Assembly (NCBI GenBank): GCA_963593765.1
Contig: CAVBBU010000037.1
Coordinates: 1 to 16,691, forward strand
Source of the DNA: CAVBBU01 sp963593765
GTDB lineage: Bacteria > Bacillota > Clostridia > Lachnospirales > Lachnospiraceae
Direction of reading: 5' to 3'
DNA: 16,691 nucleotides
The notes under the pieces were generated by a model. That model made no database searches. It saw only the letters and a list, made by a program, of their open reading frames with translations, and had not been told where the DNA came from. Of the stretch, positions 6,714 to 14,765 are shown one piece after another. Numbering within the stretch: the stretch's first letter is position 1; the number at the start of each line of letters is the position of its first letter. The position numbers and the translations under genes are program-made.

Positions 6714-7991
6714 ATGATGATTAAAAAAGAAATGATAGCTATGCTGCTTGCTGGCGGGCAGGGAAGCAGACTGGGTGTTCTTACTCAGAAGGTTGCAAAG
6801 CCAGCAGTATCATTTGGAGGTAAGTATAGAATTATCGACTTTCCTCTAAGCAACTGTATCAACTCGGGGATAGATACAGTTGGTGTATTAACTCAATATC
6901 AGCCACTTAGACTTAATTCACACATTGGAATAGGAATTCCGTGGGATTTGGATCGTAATGTAGGTGGTGTCAGCATACTTCCGCCATATGAAAATTCAAA
7001 GGGCAGTGATTGGTATAGCGGAACAGCAAATGCGATATATCAAAATCTTGAATATATGGAGCAGTTTAATCCGGACTATGTACTTATACTTTCCGGCGAC
7101 CATATATATAAGATGGACTACGAGGTAATGCTGGATTACCACAAGGCAAATGGTGCAGATGTTACTATGGCTGCTATGCCTGTTGCTATGGAAGAGGCAA
7201 GCAGATTCGGAATATTAATTACAGATGAAAAAGGCCTTATAACAGAATTTGAAGAAAAGCCTGAGCATCCAAAGAGTAACCTTGCTTCGATGGGAATATA
7301 TATATTCTCTTGGAAGATTTTAAAGGATGCACTGATAGCACTTAAGGACGAGCCGGGCTGTGATTTTGGTAAGCATATAATTCCTTATATACACAATCAA
7401 GGGAAGAACATATATGCATACGAATACAACGGCTACTGGAAGGATGTCGGAACGCTTACATCATACTGGGAAGCTAATATGGAGCTTATAGACATTATCC
7501 CAGAGTTTAATTTATATGAAGAATACTGGCGTATATTTACAAAGAGCGACATTATTCCGCCGCAGTATATAGCAAGCAGCTCTGAGATTAATCGAAGCAT
7601 AATAAGTGAAGGCACAGAGATCTATGGCAATGTATCTAATTCGATTATAGGTGCTGGTGTAATTATAGAAGAGGGTGCCCAGGTTCATGATTCTATAATT
7701 ATGAGAGGCTGCAGGATAGGCAAGGGAACTAAGATATATAAATCTATCATAGCAGAGCAGGTTACAGTCGGAGATAATTGTGAGATAGGTATAGGAGAAT
7801 ATGCTGAAAGCAAATATGACAAAAAGGTATATGCATCTGAGCTTGTTACTATAGGAGAAAAGAGCACGATTCCAAGCAATGTTAAGATAGGCAAGAACAC
7901 AGCTATATCTGGTGAGACAACAAGTGATGATTACAGAGAAGGAATACTAGCAAGTGGTGACTATATAGTAAAGGCAGGTGGAATCAGATGA
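6714..7991 (+). CDS. glgC: Glucose-1-phosphate adenylyltransferase, catalytic subunit
   Basis: A 425-residue ADP-glucose pyrophosphorylase, the committed step of bacterial glycogen synthesis (glucose-1-phosphate + ATP to ADP-glucose + PPi). The nucleotidyltransferase domain has LAGGQGSRLGVLTQKVAKPA at 12-31, the YRIIDFPLSNCINSGI stretch from 38, SGDHIYKMDY at 127-136 with the metal-binding Asp, and FEEKPEHP near 179-186. Residues from about 290 show the isoleucine-rich hexapeptide pattern of a left-handed beta-helix. GAGGTG precedes the start by 5 nt. There are two adjacent ATGs (6714 and 6717) and the choice between them is arbitrary. It is the first gene of the operon, and its stop overlaps the glgD start by 4 nt (ATGA), pointing to coupled translation of the two subunits. 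Confidence 0.96.
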   Translation: MMIKKEMIAMLLAGGQGSRLGVLTQKVAKPAVSFGGKYRIIDFPLSNCINSGIDTVGVLTQYQPLRLNSHIGIGIPWDLDRNVGGVSILPPYENSKGSDWYSGTANAIYQNLEYMEQFNPDYVLILSGDHIYKMDYEVMLDYHKANGADVTMAAMPVAMEEASRFGILITDEKGLITEFEEKPEHPKSNLASMGIYIFSWKILKDALIALKDEPGCDFGKHIIPYIHNQGKNIYAYEYNGYWKDVGTLTSYWEANMELIDIIPEFNLYEEYWRIFTKSDIIPPQYIASSSEINRSIISEGTEIYGNVSNSIIGAGVIIEEGAQVHDSIIMRGCRIGKGTKIYKSIIAEQVTVGDNCEIGIGEYAESKYDKKVYASELVTIGEKSTIPSNVKIGKNTAISGETTSDDYREGILASGDYIVKAGGIR

Positions 7992-9109
7992 AGGCAATCG
8001 GTGTAATACTTGCAGGTGGTAACTCTAAGAGAATGAGAGAGCTTTCTAATAAAAGAGCTATAGCAGCTATGCCGGTAGCAGGAAGCTACAGAAGTATAGA
8101 CTTTGCATTAAGCAATATGACAAACTCTCATATAGCAAAGGTAGCAGTTTTAACGCAGTATAATTCGAGATCTCTTCATGAGCATCTAAGCTCTTCTAAG
8201 TGGTGGGATTTTGGAAGAAAAAATGGCGGATTGTTTGTATTTACCCCAACCATAACCGCACATAATTCGGACTGGTACAGAGGAACAGCAGATTCGTTAT
8301 ATCAAAATATGACCTTCCTTAAAAACTCGCATGAGCCTTATGTTGTTATAGCAGCAGGCGATGGAATATATAAGCTTGATTACAACAAGGTACTTGAGTA
8401 TCACATAGAAAAGAAGGCCGATATAACAGTTGTTTGTAAGAGCGTTGAGGACGGCGAGGACGTTACAAGATTTGGAATGGTAGGTATCAATGACGACGGA
8501 AGGATAACAGACTTTGAAGAAAAGCCTATGGTTACCCAGTCGAGTAATATCTCATGCGGCATATATATTATAAGAAGAAGACAGCTTATAGAGCTGATAG
8601 AGCGGTGTGCCGCTGAGGACAGATACGACTTCGTGCAGGATATACTTATAAGATATAAAAATCTAAAAAGGATATATGCTTATAAGATAGATTCCTACTG
8701 GAGCAATATAGCAACTGTTGAGTCTTATTATAAGACCAATATGGATTTTCTTAAAAAGGATGTAAGAGATTATTTCTTTAGAGAATATCCGGATGTATTT
8801 AGTAAGGTAGACGATCTTCCACCAGCTAAGTACAACCCAGGATCTTCTGTTAAAAATTCTCTTGTATCAAGCGGATGTATAATCAATGGAGTGGTAGAAA
8901 ACTCAGTACTGTTTAAGAAGGTTTATATAGGCAATAATTGTGTAATTAGAAATTCTATCATATTAAACGATGTATATATAGGCGACAATACAGTAATAGA
9001 AAATTGTATTGTTGAAAGCCGAGATACTATACGTGCAAATACTACACATATAGCATCGCCGGATAATATAGAAATAGTAGTAGAAAAAAATGATAGATAT
9101 ACCATATAA
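7988..9109 (+). CDS. glgD: GlgD, regulatory/partner subunit of ADP-glucose pyrophosphorylase
   Basis: A 373-residue paralogue of GlgC with the same two-domain plan. The nucleotide-binding signature is altered (LAGGNSKRM at 8-16 in place of LAGGQGSRL) and the metal site reads AAGDGIYKLDY near 122-132 in place of SGDHIYKMDY. The C-terminal part has the hexapeptide beta-helix pattern. These changes fit GlgD, which in Firmicutes pairs with GlgC and changes its activity and regulation but has little or no activity alone. Co-translation with glgC through a 4-nt overlap supports a hetero-oligomer. It is shorter than GlgC, as is usual. The gap to spoVG is 20 nt. Confidence 0.93.
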   Translation: MKAIGVILAGGNSKRMRELSNKRAIAAMPVAGSYRSIDFALSNMTNSHIAKVAVLTQYNSRSLHEHLSSSKWWDFGRKNGGLFVFTPTITAHNSDWYRGTADSLYQNMTFLKNSHEPYVVIAAGDGIYKLDYNKVLEYHIEKKADITVVCKSVEDGEDVTRFGMVGINDDGRITDFEEKPMVTQSSNISCGIYIIRRRQLIELIERCAAEDRYDFVQDILIRYKNLKRIYAYKIDSYWSNIATVESYYKTNMDFLKKDVRDYFFREYPDVFSKVDDLPPAKYNPGSSVKNSLVSSGCIINGVVENSVLFKKVYIGNNCVIRNSIILNDVYIGDNTVIENCIVESRDTIRANTTHIASPDNIEIVVEKNDRYTI

Positions 9110-9129
9110 TAAGGGAGGCATATATAGCA

Positions 9130-9420
9130 ATGCAGATTACAGACGTTAGAGTTAGAAGGATAGATAAAGAAGGAAAGATGAAGGCTATAGTTTCTATAAC
9201 TATAGACAATGAATTTGTTGTTCATGATATAAAGGTTATAGAGGGAGACAAGGGACTTTTTATAGCTATGCCTTCAAGGCTGGCATCTGATGGAGAGTAC
9301 AGAGATATTGCACATCCTATTAATTCAGAAACCAGAGAAAAAATACAGAGTATGATACTAGAAAGATATAATCAGGCTATGGCAGCAGGTGATGTGACAA
9401 AAGATGATAGCTCAAATTAA
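9130..9420 (+). CDS. spoVG: SpoVG family nucleic-acid-binding regulator
   Basis: A 96-residue SpoVG. The start MQITDVRVRRI, the central FVVHDIKVIEG and FIAMPSR, and the HPINSETREKIQ segment are family hallmarks. SpoVG binds DNA and RNA and affects septation and sporulation in Bacillus and virulence or metabolism elsewhere; it is also widespread in non-sporulating Firmicutes, so it does not prove sporulation here. GGGAGG at 9113-9118 lies 11 nt before the ATG. In Bacillus the gene sits near purR/glmU, so its place inside a glycogen operon is notable. The last 17 nt overlap the start of the next gene, whose AGGTGAT ribosome site (9387-9393) lies inside spoVG. Confidence 0.95.
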   Translation: MQITDVRVRRIDKEGKMKAIVSITIDNEFVVHDIKVIEGDKGLFIAMPSRLASDGEYRDIAHPINSETREKIQSMILERYNQAMAAGDVTKDDSSN

Positions 9421-11290
9421 AAAAACAGAAAGTAAAATACTATATCCGTTTGGAGTTACTATAATAGATAATGGATTTCACATAAGCATCGCAAGAAAGA
9501 CTAAGCGATGCTTTGTTTTGCTATATAAAAGAAATATAAAAGAGCCTGAACTAAAGGTTGAAATTCCAGAAGGGTATAAAGAGGGCGATGTATGGCAAGC
9601 GGATATAGCTCTTTATGATGATAAGAAAAGGGCAGTAAGCCTTGCTAATATAGAATATAACCTGGAGGATGATAAGGGCATATATGCAGATCCATATGGT
9701 AAGGCATTTTCCGGAAGAGATAGCTTTGGCAAAAAGCCTAAGGATGGCTGCGTAAGAAGAAGTCCGCTTTTGATAGATGACTTTGACTGGGAAGATGATA
9801 AGCTGCCATACAGAGACATTAGCGATGATATAATCTACAAAATACATATAAGGGGCTTTACAAAGGATGCATCCTCTAAGACGCTGCACCCTGGAACCTT
9901 TGATGCTGTAACAGAAAAGATAGACTATATAAAAGCACTTGGAGCAAATACACTTCTTTTAATGCCATCTCAGGAATATGAGGAAATAATGGATGGCAGC
10001 ATAGGCATATATAAAAGGTCTGCCAGTAAAAGAATAAACTACTGGGGATATACTCCTGCATATGCATTTGCACCAAAGGCAAGCTTTTGCAAAAAGAAAA
10101 GTCGAAATCCTATTAATGAATTTAAAAATATGATTAAGCAGCTGCACAAGAAAGACATAGCTGTAATTATGGAGCTATACCTTGAGGGCTGTGAGAGCAT
10201 ATCATATGTGCTCGATGTTATCAGATGGTGGAGGCATGAGTATCATATAGATGGAATTAGAATAGTTGGCAGAGCGGATATAAAAAGCATATATAATGAT
10301 CCATATCTTAGCGGACTTAAAATATATGCAGAAAATATTCAAGGCATAGAATTAAGACCCGGAAAAAGAACCCTATGCGAATATAATAATGGCTTTAAAA
10401 ATGATATGAGACGTATACTTAAGGGCGATGAGGGTATGCTTGGAAGCCTTATGTATAGGATAACAAATATTCCGGAGAGGGCAGGGACTGTTAATTATAT
10501 TGCAGATACCGAGGGCTTTACACTTTGGGATATGCTTAGCTTTGATATAAAGCATAATGAAGCAAATAAGGAAGCAAACAAGGACGGCACAGATGCAAAC
10601 TTTTCTTGGAACTGCGGTATAGAGGGTACTACAAGAAAAAGAACAGTAACGGAGCTTAGACATAAGCAATATAGAAATGCTATGCTTCTTTTGCTTTTAA
10701 GTCAGGGCACGCCTATGCTGCTTTCGGGAGATGAGCTTGGAAGAAGCAAGGATGGAAATAATAATAGCTACTGTCAGGATAATAAAACCTCTTGGCTTGA
10801 CTGGAAGCTGGAAAAAAAGAACAAAAAATTGCTTGAATTTACAAAGCATATAATTGAGTTTAGGAAAAAACATCCTGTCTTTAGATATAAGGAAAAGCCG
10901 ACCATGCTTGATACTAAGGCAGTTGGACTTCCGGATATATCATATCACGGTGAAGCAGCTTGGCAGGTAAATATGGAAAGCTACAGAAGGCAGCTGGGTG
11001 TATTATATTGCGGAAGCTATGCACAAAAAGCGGACGGAAGTAGTGACGATAATATATATGTGATATATAATATGCACTGGGAAGCACATAGCTTTGCACT
11101 GCCGAGTGCAGGAGATGGCTTTAGATGGTATGTGGCTATAGATACAAGTGCTGCTAGTATAGATGGATATTATAAGACTGGAAAAGAAAAAAGACTTTTT
11201 GATAATTCCAAATATACTGTAGAGGCTAGAACTATAGCTGTGCTTATAGCAAAGAAGATTAGGACAAGGAAAAGAGTAAGTACTAGGTGA
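9404..11290 (+). CDS. GH13 debranching-enzyme-like protein, probably catalytically dead
   Basis: A 628-residue GlgX/isoamylase/pullulanase-like protein with a CBM48-like N-terminus (about 10-90), a degenerate TIM barrel and a C-terminal beta domain. Family landmarks are strong: YKIHIRGFTKDASS (145-158), YWGYTPAYAFAP (213-224), KHNEANKEANKDG (383-395), SWNCGIEG (401-408), SGDELG (441-446) and SYCQDNKTSWLDW (455-467). The four catalytic regions are altered. Region I reads VIMELYLEG (254-262; Asp to Glu257, NH lost). Region II DGIRIV has Val288 in place of the nucleophile Asp. Region IV reads ADTEG in place of xxHDG (Thr369, Glu370). Only Glu310 of region III remains. The loop of some 40-60 residues between regions I and II in active enzymes is missing. 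The frame is intact, so it looks like a maintained pseudoenzyme, perhaps a glycogen-binding or scaffold protein. The fold is certain; loss of activity is inferred. Confidence 0.88.
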   Translation: MIAQIKKTESKILYPFGVTIIDNGFHISIARKTKRCFVLLYKRNIKEPELKVEIPEGYKEGDVWQADIALYDDKKRAVSLANIEYNLEDDKGIYADPYGKAFSGRDSFGKKPKDGCVRRSPLLIDDFDWEDDKLPYRDISDDIIYKIHIRGFTKDASSKTLHPGTFDAVTEKIDYIKALGANTLLLMPSQEYEEIMDGSIGIYKRSASKRINYWGYTPAYAFAPKASFCKKKSRNPINEFKNMIKQLHKKDIAVIMELYLEGCESISYVLDVIRWWRHEYHIDGIRIVGRADIKSIYNDPYLSGLKIYAENIQGIELRPGKRTLCEYNNGFKNDMRRILKGDEGMLGSLMYRITNIPERAGTVNYIADTEGFTLWDMLSFDIKHNEANKEANKDGTDANFSWNCGIEGTTRKRTVTELRHKQYRNAMLLLLLSQGTPMLLSGDELGRSKDGNNNSYCQDNKTSWLDWKLEKKNKKLLEFTKHIIEFRKKHPVFRYKEKPTMLDTKAVGLPDISYHGEAAWQVNMESYRRQLGVLYCGSYAQKADGSSDDNIYVIYNMHWEAHSFALPSAGDGFRWYVAIDTSAASIDGYYKTGKEKRLFDNSKYTVEARTIAVLIAKKIRTRKRVSTR

Positions 11291-11294
11291 TAGG

Positions 11295-12623
11295 ATGGAT
11301 TTGTTTGACTACATGAGTGAGCAGGAAAATACAAAGAGTGCACCGCTTGCAACAAGGATGAGACCAACCTGCCTTGAGGAGGTAGTTGGGCAAAAGCATA
11401 TAATAGGAGAAGGGAAGCTTCTTTATAGAGCCATAAAGGCAGACAAGCTAAGCTCTATTATATTTTATGGACCTCCGGGAACAGGCAAGACTACACTTGC
11501 TATGGTTATAGCACATACAACCAGCGCACAGTTTAGACAGATAAATGCAACCGCATCCGGTAAAAAGGAGATGGAGGAGGTTGTCACTGAGGCTAAGCAA
11601 AGCCTAGCTATGTATAGGAAGAAAACAGTGCTTTTTATAGACGAGATACATAGGTTTAACAAGGCACAGCAGGACTTTTTGCTTCCGTATGTAGAGGATG
11701 GAACAGTAATTCTTATAGGAGCAACTACAGAAAATCCTTATTTTGAGGTCAACGGAGCTCTGCTTTCAAGGTCAACTATATATGAGCTAAAGCCTCTTAA
11801 GAGGGATGATATTAAGGAGCTTATAAACCGTGCAGTATATGATAAGGATAAGGGCATGGGGCTTTATGGAGCAGACATAAGCGATGAGGCGACGGATTTT
11901 CTTTCGGACTCGGCAGATGGCGATGCAAGAAGTGCGATTAATGCGATAGAGCTAGCTGTTCTTACAACGCCTGTTTCTAAGGATAAGAAGATACATATTA
12001 CGCTAGATGTTATAAGCGACTGCATACAAAAAAGAGCTGTTAGATATGATAAAAGTGGCGATAATCATTATGATACTATATCTGCATTTATAAAAAGTAT
12101 GCGTGGCTCAGATCCGGATGCGGCAGTATATTATCTGGCACGTATGCTTTCTGCAGGCGAGGATGTAAAATTCATTGCAAGACGTATTATGATATGTGCA
12201 TCAGAGGACGTGGGCAATGCTGACCCTATGGCACTGGTAGTTGCGGTATCGGCAGCACAGGCAGTAGAAAGAGTTGGCATGCCAGAGTCACAGATTATAT
12301 TATCGCAGGCATGTACATATATAGCCTGTGCACCAAAAAGTAATGCAGCAGTTGTTGCTATAGACGAGGCAAATGCTGCCGTAAAAGAAACTTTGTCCGC
12401 TTTGGTTCCGGTACATCTTCAGGACAGACATTATCCCGGAGCAGAAAGCCTTGGAAGAGGAGAGGGATATAAATATGCACATAGCTATCCTAATCACTAT
12501 GTAGAGCAGCAATATCTTCCGGACGAGCTAGTAGGCAGCAGCTTTTACAGACCTGGAGATTTGGGATATGAAAAAGCTATAAAAAATTATTTTAAGGAAA
12601 TAAAAAGTAAAAAAGGGAAATAG
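11295..12623 (+). CDS. rarA: Replication-associated recombination protein A (MgsA/RarA ATPase)
   Basis: A 442-residue clamp-loader-like AAA+ ATPase that acts at stalled replication forks. It has Walker A GPPGTGKTT (59-67), Walker B VLFIDEIHRF (112-121), sensor 1 GATTENP (142-148) and arginine-finger segment SRS (158-160). The C-terminal tetramerisation part includes the conserved ASEDVGNADP and the YKYAHSYPNHYVEQQYLP region. The N-terminus MDLFDYM matches the usual family start, which supports the ATG at 11295 even though its AGGTGAT site (11285-11291) is unusually close (3 nt). That site overlaps the stop codon of the GH13-like gene, so translation may depend on readthrough coupling. It is followed by metK after only 2 nt. 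Confidence 0.95.
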   Translation: MDLFDYMSEQENTKSAPLATRMRPTCLEEVVGQKHIIGEGKLLYRAIKADKLSSIIFYGPPGTGKTTLAMVIAHTTSAQFRQINATASGKKEMEEVVTEAKQSLAMYRKKTVLFIDEIHRFNKAQQDFLLPYVEDGTVILIGATTENPYFEVNGALLSRSTIYELKPLKRDDIKELINRAVYDKDKGMGLYGADISDEATDFLSDSADGDARSAINAIELAVLTTPVSKDKKIHITLDVISDCIQKRAVRYDKSGDNHYDTISAFIKSMRGSDPDAAVYYLARMLSAGEDVKFIARRIMICASEDVGNADPMALVVAVSAAQAVERVGMPESQIILSQACTYIACAPKSNAAVVAIDEANAAVKETLSALVPVHLQDRHYPGAESLGRGEGYKYAHSYPNHYVEQQYLPDELVGSSFYRPGDLGYEKAIKNYFKEIKSKKGK

Positions 12624-12625
12624 AC

Positions 12626-13810
12626 ATGGAAAAGAGATTATTTACATCAGAATCAGTTACAGAGGGACATCCAGATAAGATATGCGACCAGATATCAGAT
12701 GCGATATTAGATGAATATCTTAGGCAGGATCCTATGAGCCGTGTGGCATGTGAAACCTGTACTACTACAGGGCTTGTTCTTGTTATGGGAGAGATAACAA
12801 GCAAGGGCAATGTTGATATTCAGCAGATAGCTAGAGATACAATTAAGGACATAGGATATACTAAGGCAGAATATGGCTTTGATTATAATACCTGCGGTGT
12901 GCTTGTTGCACTTGATAAGCAGTCGCCGGATATAGCACAGGGAGTTGATAAGGCACTTGAGGTAAGAGAGGGCACAGATGAAGACGCACTTGATACTGGG
13001 GCAGGAGACCAAGGAATGATGTTTGGATATGCAGTAGATGAGACAGATGAGCTTATGCCATATCCTATTTATATCGCACATAAATTAACTAAGAGATTAT
13101 CTGATGTAAGAAAGGATAATATTCTTTCGTATCTAAGACCAGATGGCAAGGCACAGGTAACTGTAGAATATGATGAAGCTGGAAAGCCATGCAGAATAGA
13201 TACTGTTGTCGTATCTACTCAGCATGACGATAACATTTCCCAGGAACAGATTAAAGCGGATATAAAAAAATATGTTATAGATGAAGTTCTGCCAGATAAT
13301 ATGGTAGATAAGGATACAAAATATTTTATCAATCCGACAGGCCGTTTTGTTATAGGCGGACCTAAGGGAGACTCTGGTCTTACAGGTCGTAAGATAATAG
13401 TAGATACCTACGGCGGATATGCAAGGCATGGCGGCGGCTGCTTTTCAGGAAAGGATCCGACTAAGGTAGACCGCTCGGCAGCATATGCAGCTAGATATGT
13501 CGCTAAGAATATAGTTGCGGCAGGACTTGCAAAAAAATGCGAGGTGCAGTTGTCATATGCCATAGGAGTTGCACATCCTACATCTATTAATATAGATACC
13601 TTTGGGACAGGCGTGGCATCCGATGAGAAGCTAACTAAGCTAGTAAGAGAGCTTTTCGATCTAAGACCGGCAGGCATAATAAAGATGCTGGATCTTAGAA
13701 GACCTATATATAGGCAGACGGCAAGCTATGGTCACTTTGGAAGAGGAGACCTCGGGCTTTCATGGGAGAAGCTTGATAAGGTGGAGGAGCTGAAAAACTG
13801 TAAATTATGA
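12626..13810 (+). CDS. metK: S-adenosylmethionine synthase
   Basis: A 394-residue methionine adenosyltransferase making SAM from methionine and ATP. It has GHPDK (14-18), GAGDQGMMFGYA (125-136), GGPKGDSGLTGRK (244-256) and the phosphate-loop signature GGGCFSGKDPTKVDRSAA (269-286), with Cys where Ala is more usual but allowed. The length is normal. AAGGGA lies 7 nt before the ATG, inside the end of rarA. No SAM riboswitch is visible, because the gene is buried in an operon 2 nt after rarA. Its last 79 bp are read on the other strand as the C-terminal tail of the AraC-type gene, and no ordinary terminator lies between them. Confidence 0.97.
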   Translation: MEKRLFTSESVTEGHPDKICDQISDAILDEYLRQDPMSRVACETCTTTGLVLVMGEITSKGNVDIQQIARDTIKDIGYTKAEYGFDYNTCGVLVALDKQSPDIAQGVDKALEVREGTDEDALDTGAGDQGMMFGYAVDETDELMPYPIYIAHKLTKRLSDVRKDNILSYLRPDGKAQVTVEYDEAGKPCRIDTVVVSTQHDDNISQEQIKADIKKYVIDEVLPDNMVDKDTKYFINPTGRFVIGGPKGDSGLTGRKIIVDTYGGYARHGGGCFSGKDPTKVDRSAAYAARYVAKNIVAAGLAKKCEVQLSYAIGVAHPTSINIDTFGTGVASDEKLTKLVRELFDLRPAGIIKMLDLRRPIYRQTASYGHFGRGDLGLSWEKLDKVEELKNCKL

Positions 13811-14661
13811 TTTCGTCTGTAAGCAAGAGCAGACATACCAAATTCCTTTTTGAAGGAATGATAAAAACGGCTCAGGCTTTGAAAGCCTGATGCGTATGCG
13901 ATATCTATAACCTGCCTGTCAGTATGCGTAAGAAGGTTGGCTGCATAATTAAGTCTTTTTGAATTTATGTAGGCTATCGGAGATACTGACAGGTGTTTTT
14001 TAAATTCTCTGCACAGATGTTCCTTAGTATATCCACTCATATTAGCAAGTTCACTTAGACTCGTACATAAAAGCTCAGGGTCATCAAGCTTTCTGGTTAG
14101 CTCAAAAAGCCATAATGGCTCATTACTTTTGACATCAGAAGAACATTCTATTAATGGAAGAAAAAATTTAAGCATTATATTAAGAAGAAGCCCTCTAAGT
14201 TCTACATGTGTTAAATGTGGTATAGAAACAGGGCAAAGATTAAGTCGCTCTAGCTGCAATTTAAGTAACTCGGTTTCGCTTTTACTAAGGGTAAGCTTAA
14301 GTGTTTTTGGATAATTAAGCAGTCTTTTTTGCATATCCGGCATACCAATATATGCTGACATTTCGGCTAAAAGCTTCTTGGGAAATGCAAGATTAATATA
14401 TTCGCAGTTTCCTGATATTTCAAAGCGACTATGCACATCACCAGGTTTTATAAGAATAAGAGTACCTGCGTTTGTTTCATAAGTCGTACCATTAATTTTT
14501 ATGCCAGTTGTTCCACTAGTTGATAAAGCTATTTCATAAAAATCATGTACTTGAGGAAACAAAGTCAGGTCTATTTTGTGATGAAATCTATAATGCATTT
14601 GTAGCTGTGAATCTATGGTTTTGGCAGCATTGACCTTGTTTATCATAAGCAAATTCTCCAT
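13732..14661 (-). CDS. AraC-family transcriptional regulator
   Basis: A 309-residue regulator with an N-terminal cupin-type sensor domain (HDFYEIALSTSGT and the LILIKPGDVHSRFE stretch, about 39-82) and two C-terminal helix-turn-helix motifs: LSELANMSGYTKEHLCREFK near 202-221 and VIDIAYASGFQSLSRFYHSF near 251-270. The family core ends at FGMSALAYRR; the last 28 or so residues are a Ser-rich tail encoded antisense to the end of metK. The ATG at 14661 has no ribosome site, whereas the in-frame ATG at 14646 has GGAG 9 nt before it (complement of 14656-14659) and suits the proposed promoter better, so the real protein is probably 304 residues. It is divergent from the uxuA-like pair and probably controls it in response to a sugar acid; the ligand is not known. 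Confidence 0.92.
   Translation of the reverse strand: MENLLMINKVNAAKTIDSQLQMHYRFHHKIDLTLFPQVHDFYEIALSTSGTTGIKINGTTYETNAGTLILIKPGDVHSRFEISGNCEYINLAFPKKLLAEMSAYIGMPDMQKRLLNYPKTLKLTLSKSETELLKLQLERLNLCPVSIPHLTHVELRGLLLNIMLKFFLPLIECSSDVKSNEPLWLFELTRKLDDPELLCTSLSELANMSGYTKEHLCREFKKHLSVSPIAYINSKRLNYAANLLTHTDRQVIDIAYASGFQSLSRFYHSFKKEFGMSALAYRRNHNLQFFSSSTLSSFSHESPRSPLPK
13816..13993. repeat. Cluster of inverted repeats just after the metK stop
   Basis: Within the araC coding region, just downstream of metK, lie perfect inverted repeats: 13842-13848/13853-13859 (ATTCCTT/AAGGAAT, 4-nt loop), 13872-13879/13883-13890 (TCAGGCTT/AAGCCTGA, 3-nt loop) and 13915-13925/13983-13993 (11 bp, wide loop). A GTCTG/CAGAC pair precedes them near 13816-13834. 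None is followed by a T run. They could form the 3' structure of the metK transcript, or be a by-product of coding sequence. Confidence 0.35.
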
Positions 14662-14674
14662 GCTTTAAATTTTT

Positions 14675-14703
14675 ACTATATCAATATATGACACCTTTTT
14701 TAA
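14675..14703 (-). promoter_or_regulatory. Possible araC-type gene promoter (extended -10)
   Basis: On the minus strand the complement of 14675-14680 reads TATAGT, preceded directly by TGA (extended -10). At 17-bp spacing the complement of 14698-14703 reads TTAAAA, a weak -35. Transcription would begin near 14668, only about 7 nt before the first ATG but about 22 nt before the second (14646), which supports the shorter protein. Confidence 0.4.
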
Positions 14704-14765
14704 AAATGCAACAGGAATAAAATTGATAAGGTATGTATTATTCTAGGTGAAGGGAGATAAACAAT

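Noticed and set aside
12600..12626. SAM riboswitch before metK
   Set aside because: Only 2 nt separate rarA from metK and no S-box motif is visible in the preceding coding sequence.
12707..13081. 124-residue open frame antisense to metK
   Set aside because: It is a shadow of a strongly conserved gene, with no ribosome site or domain.
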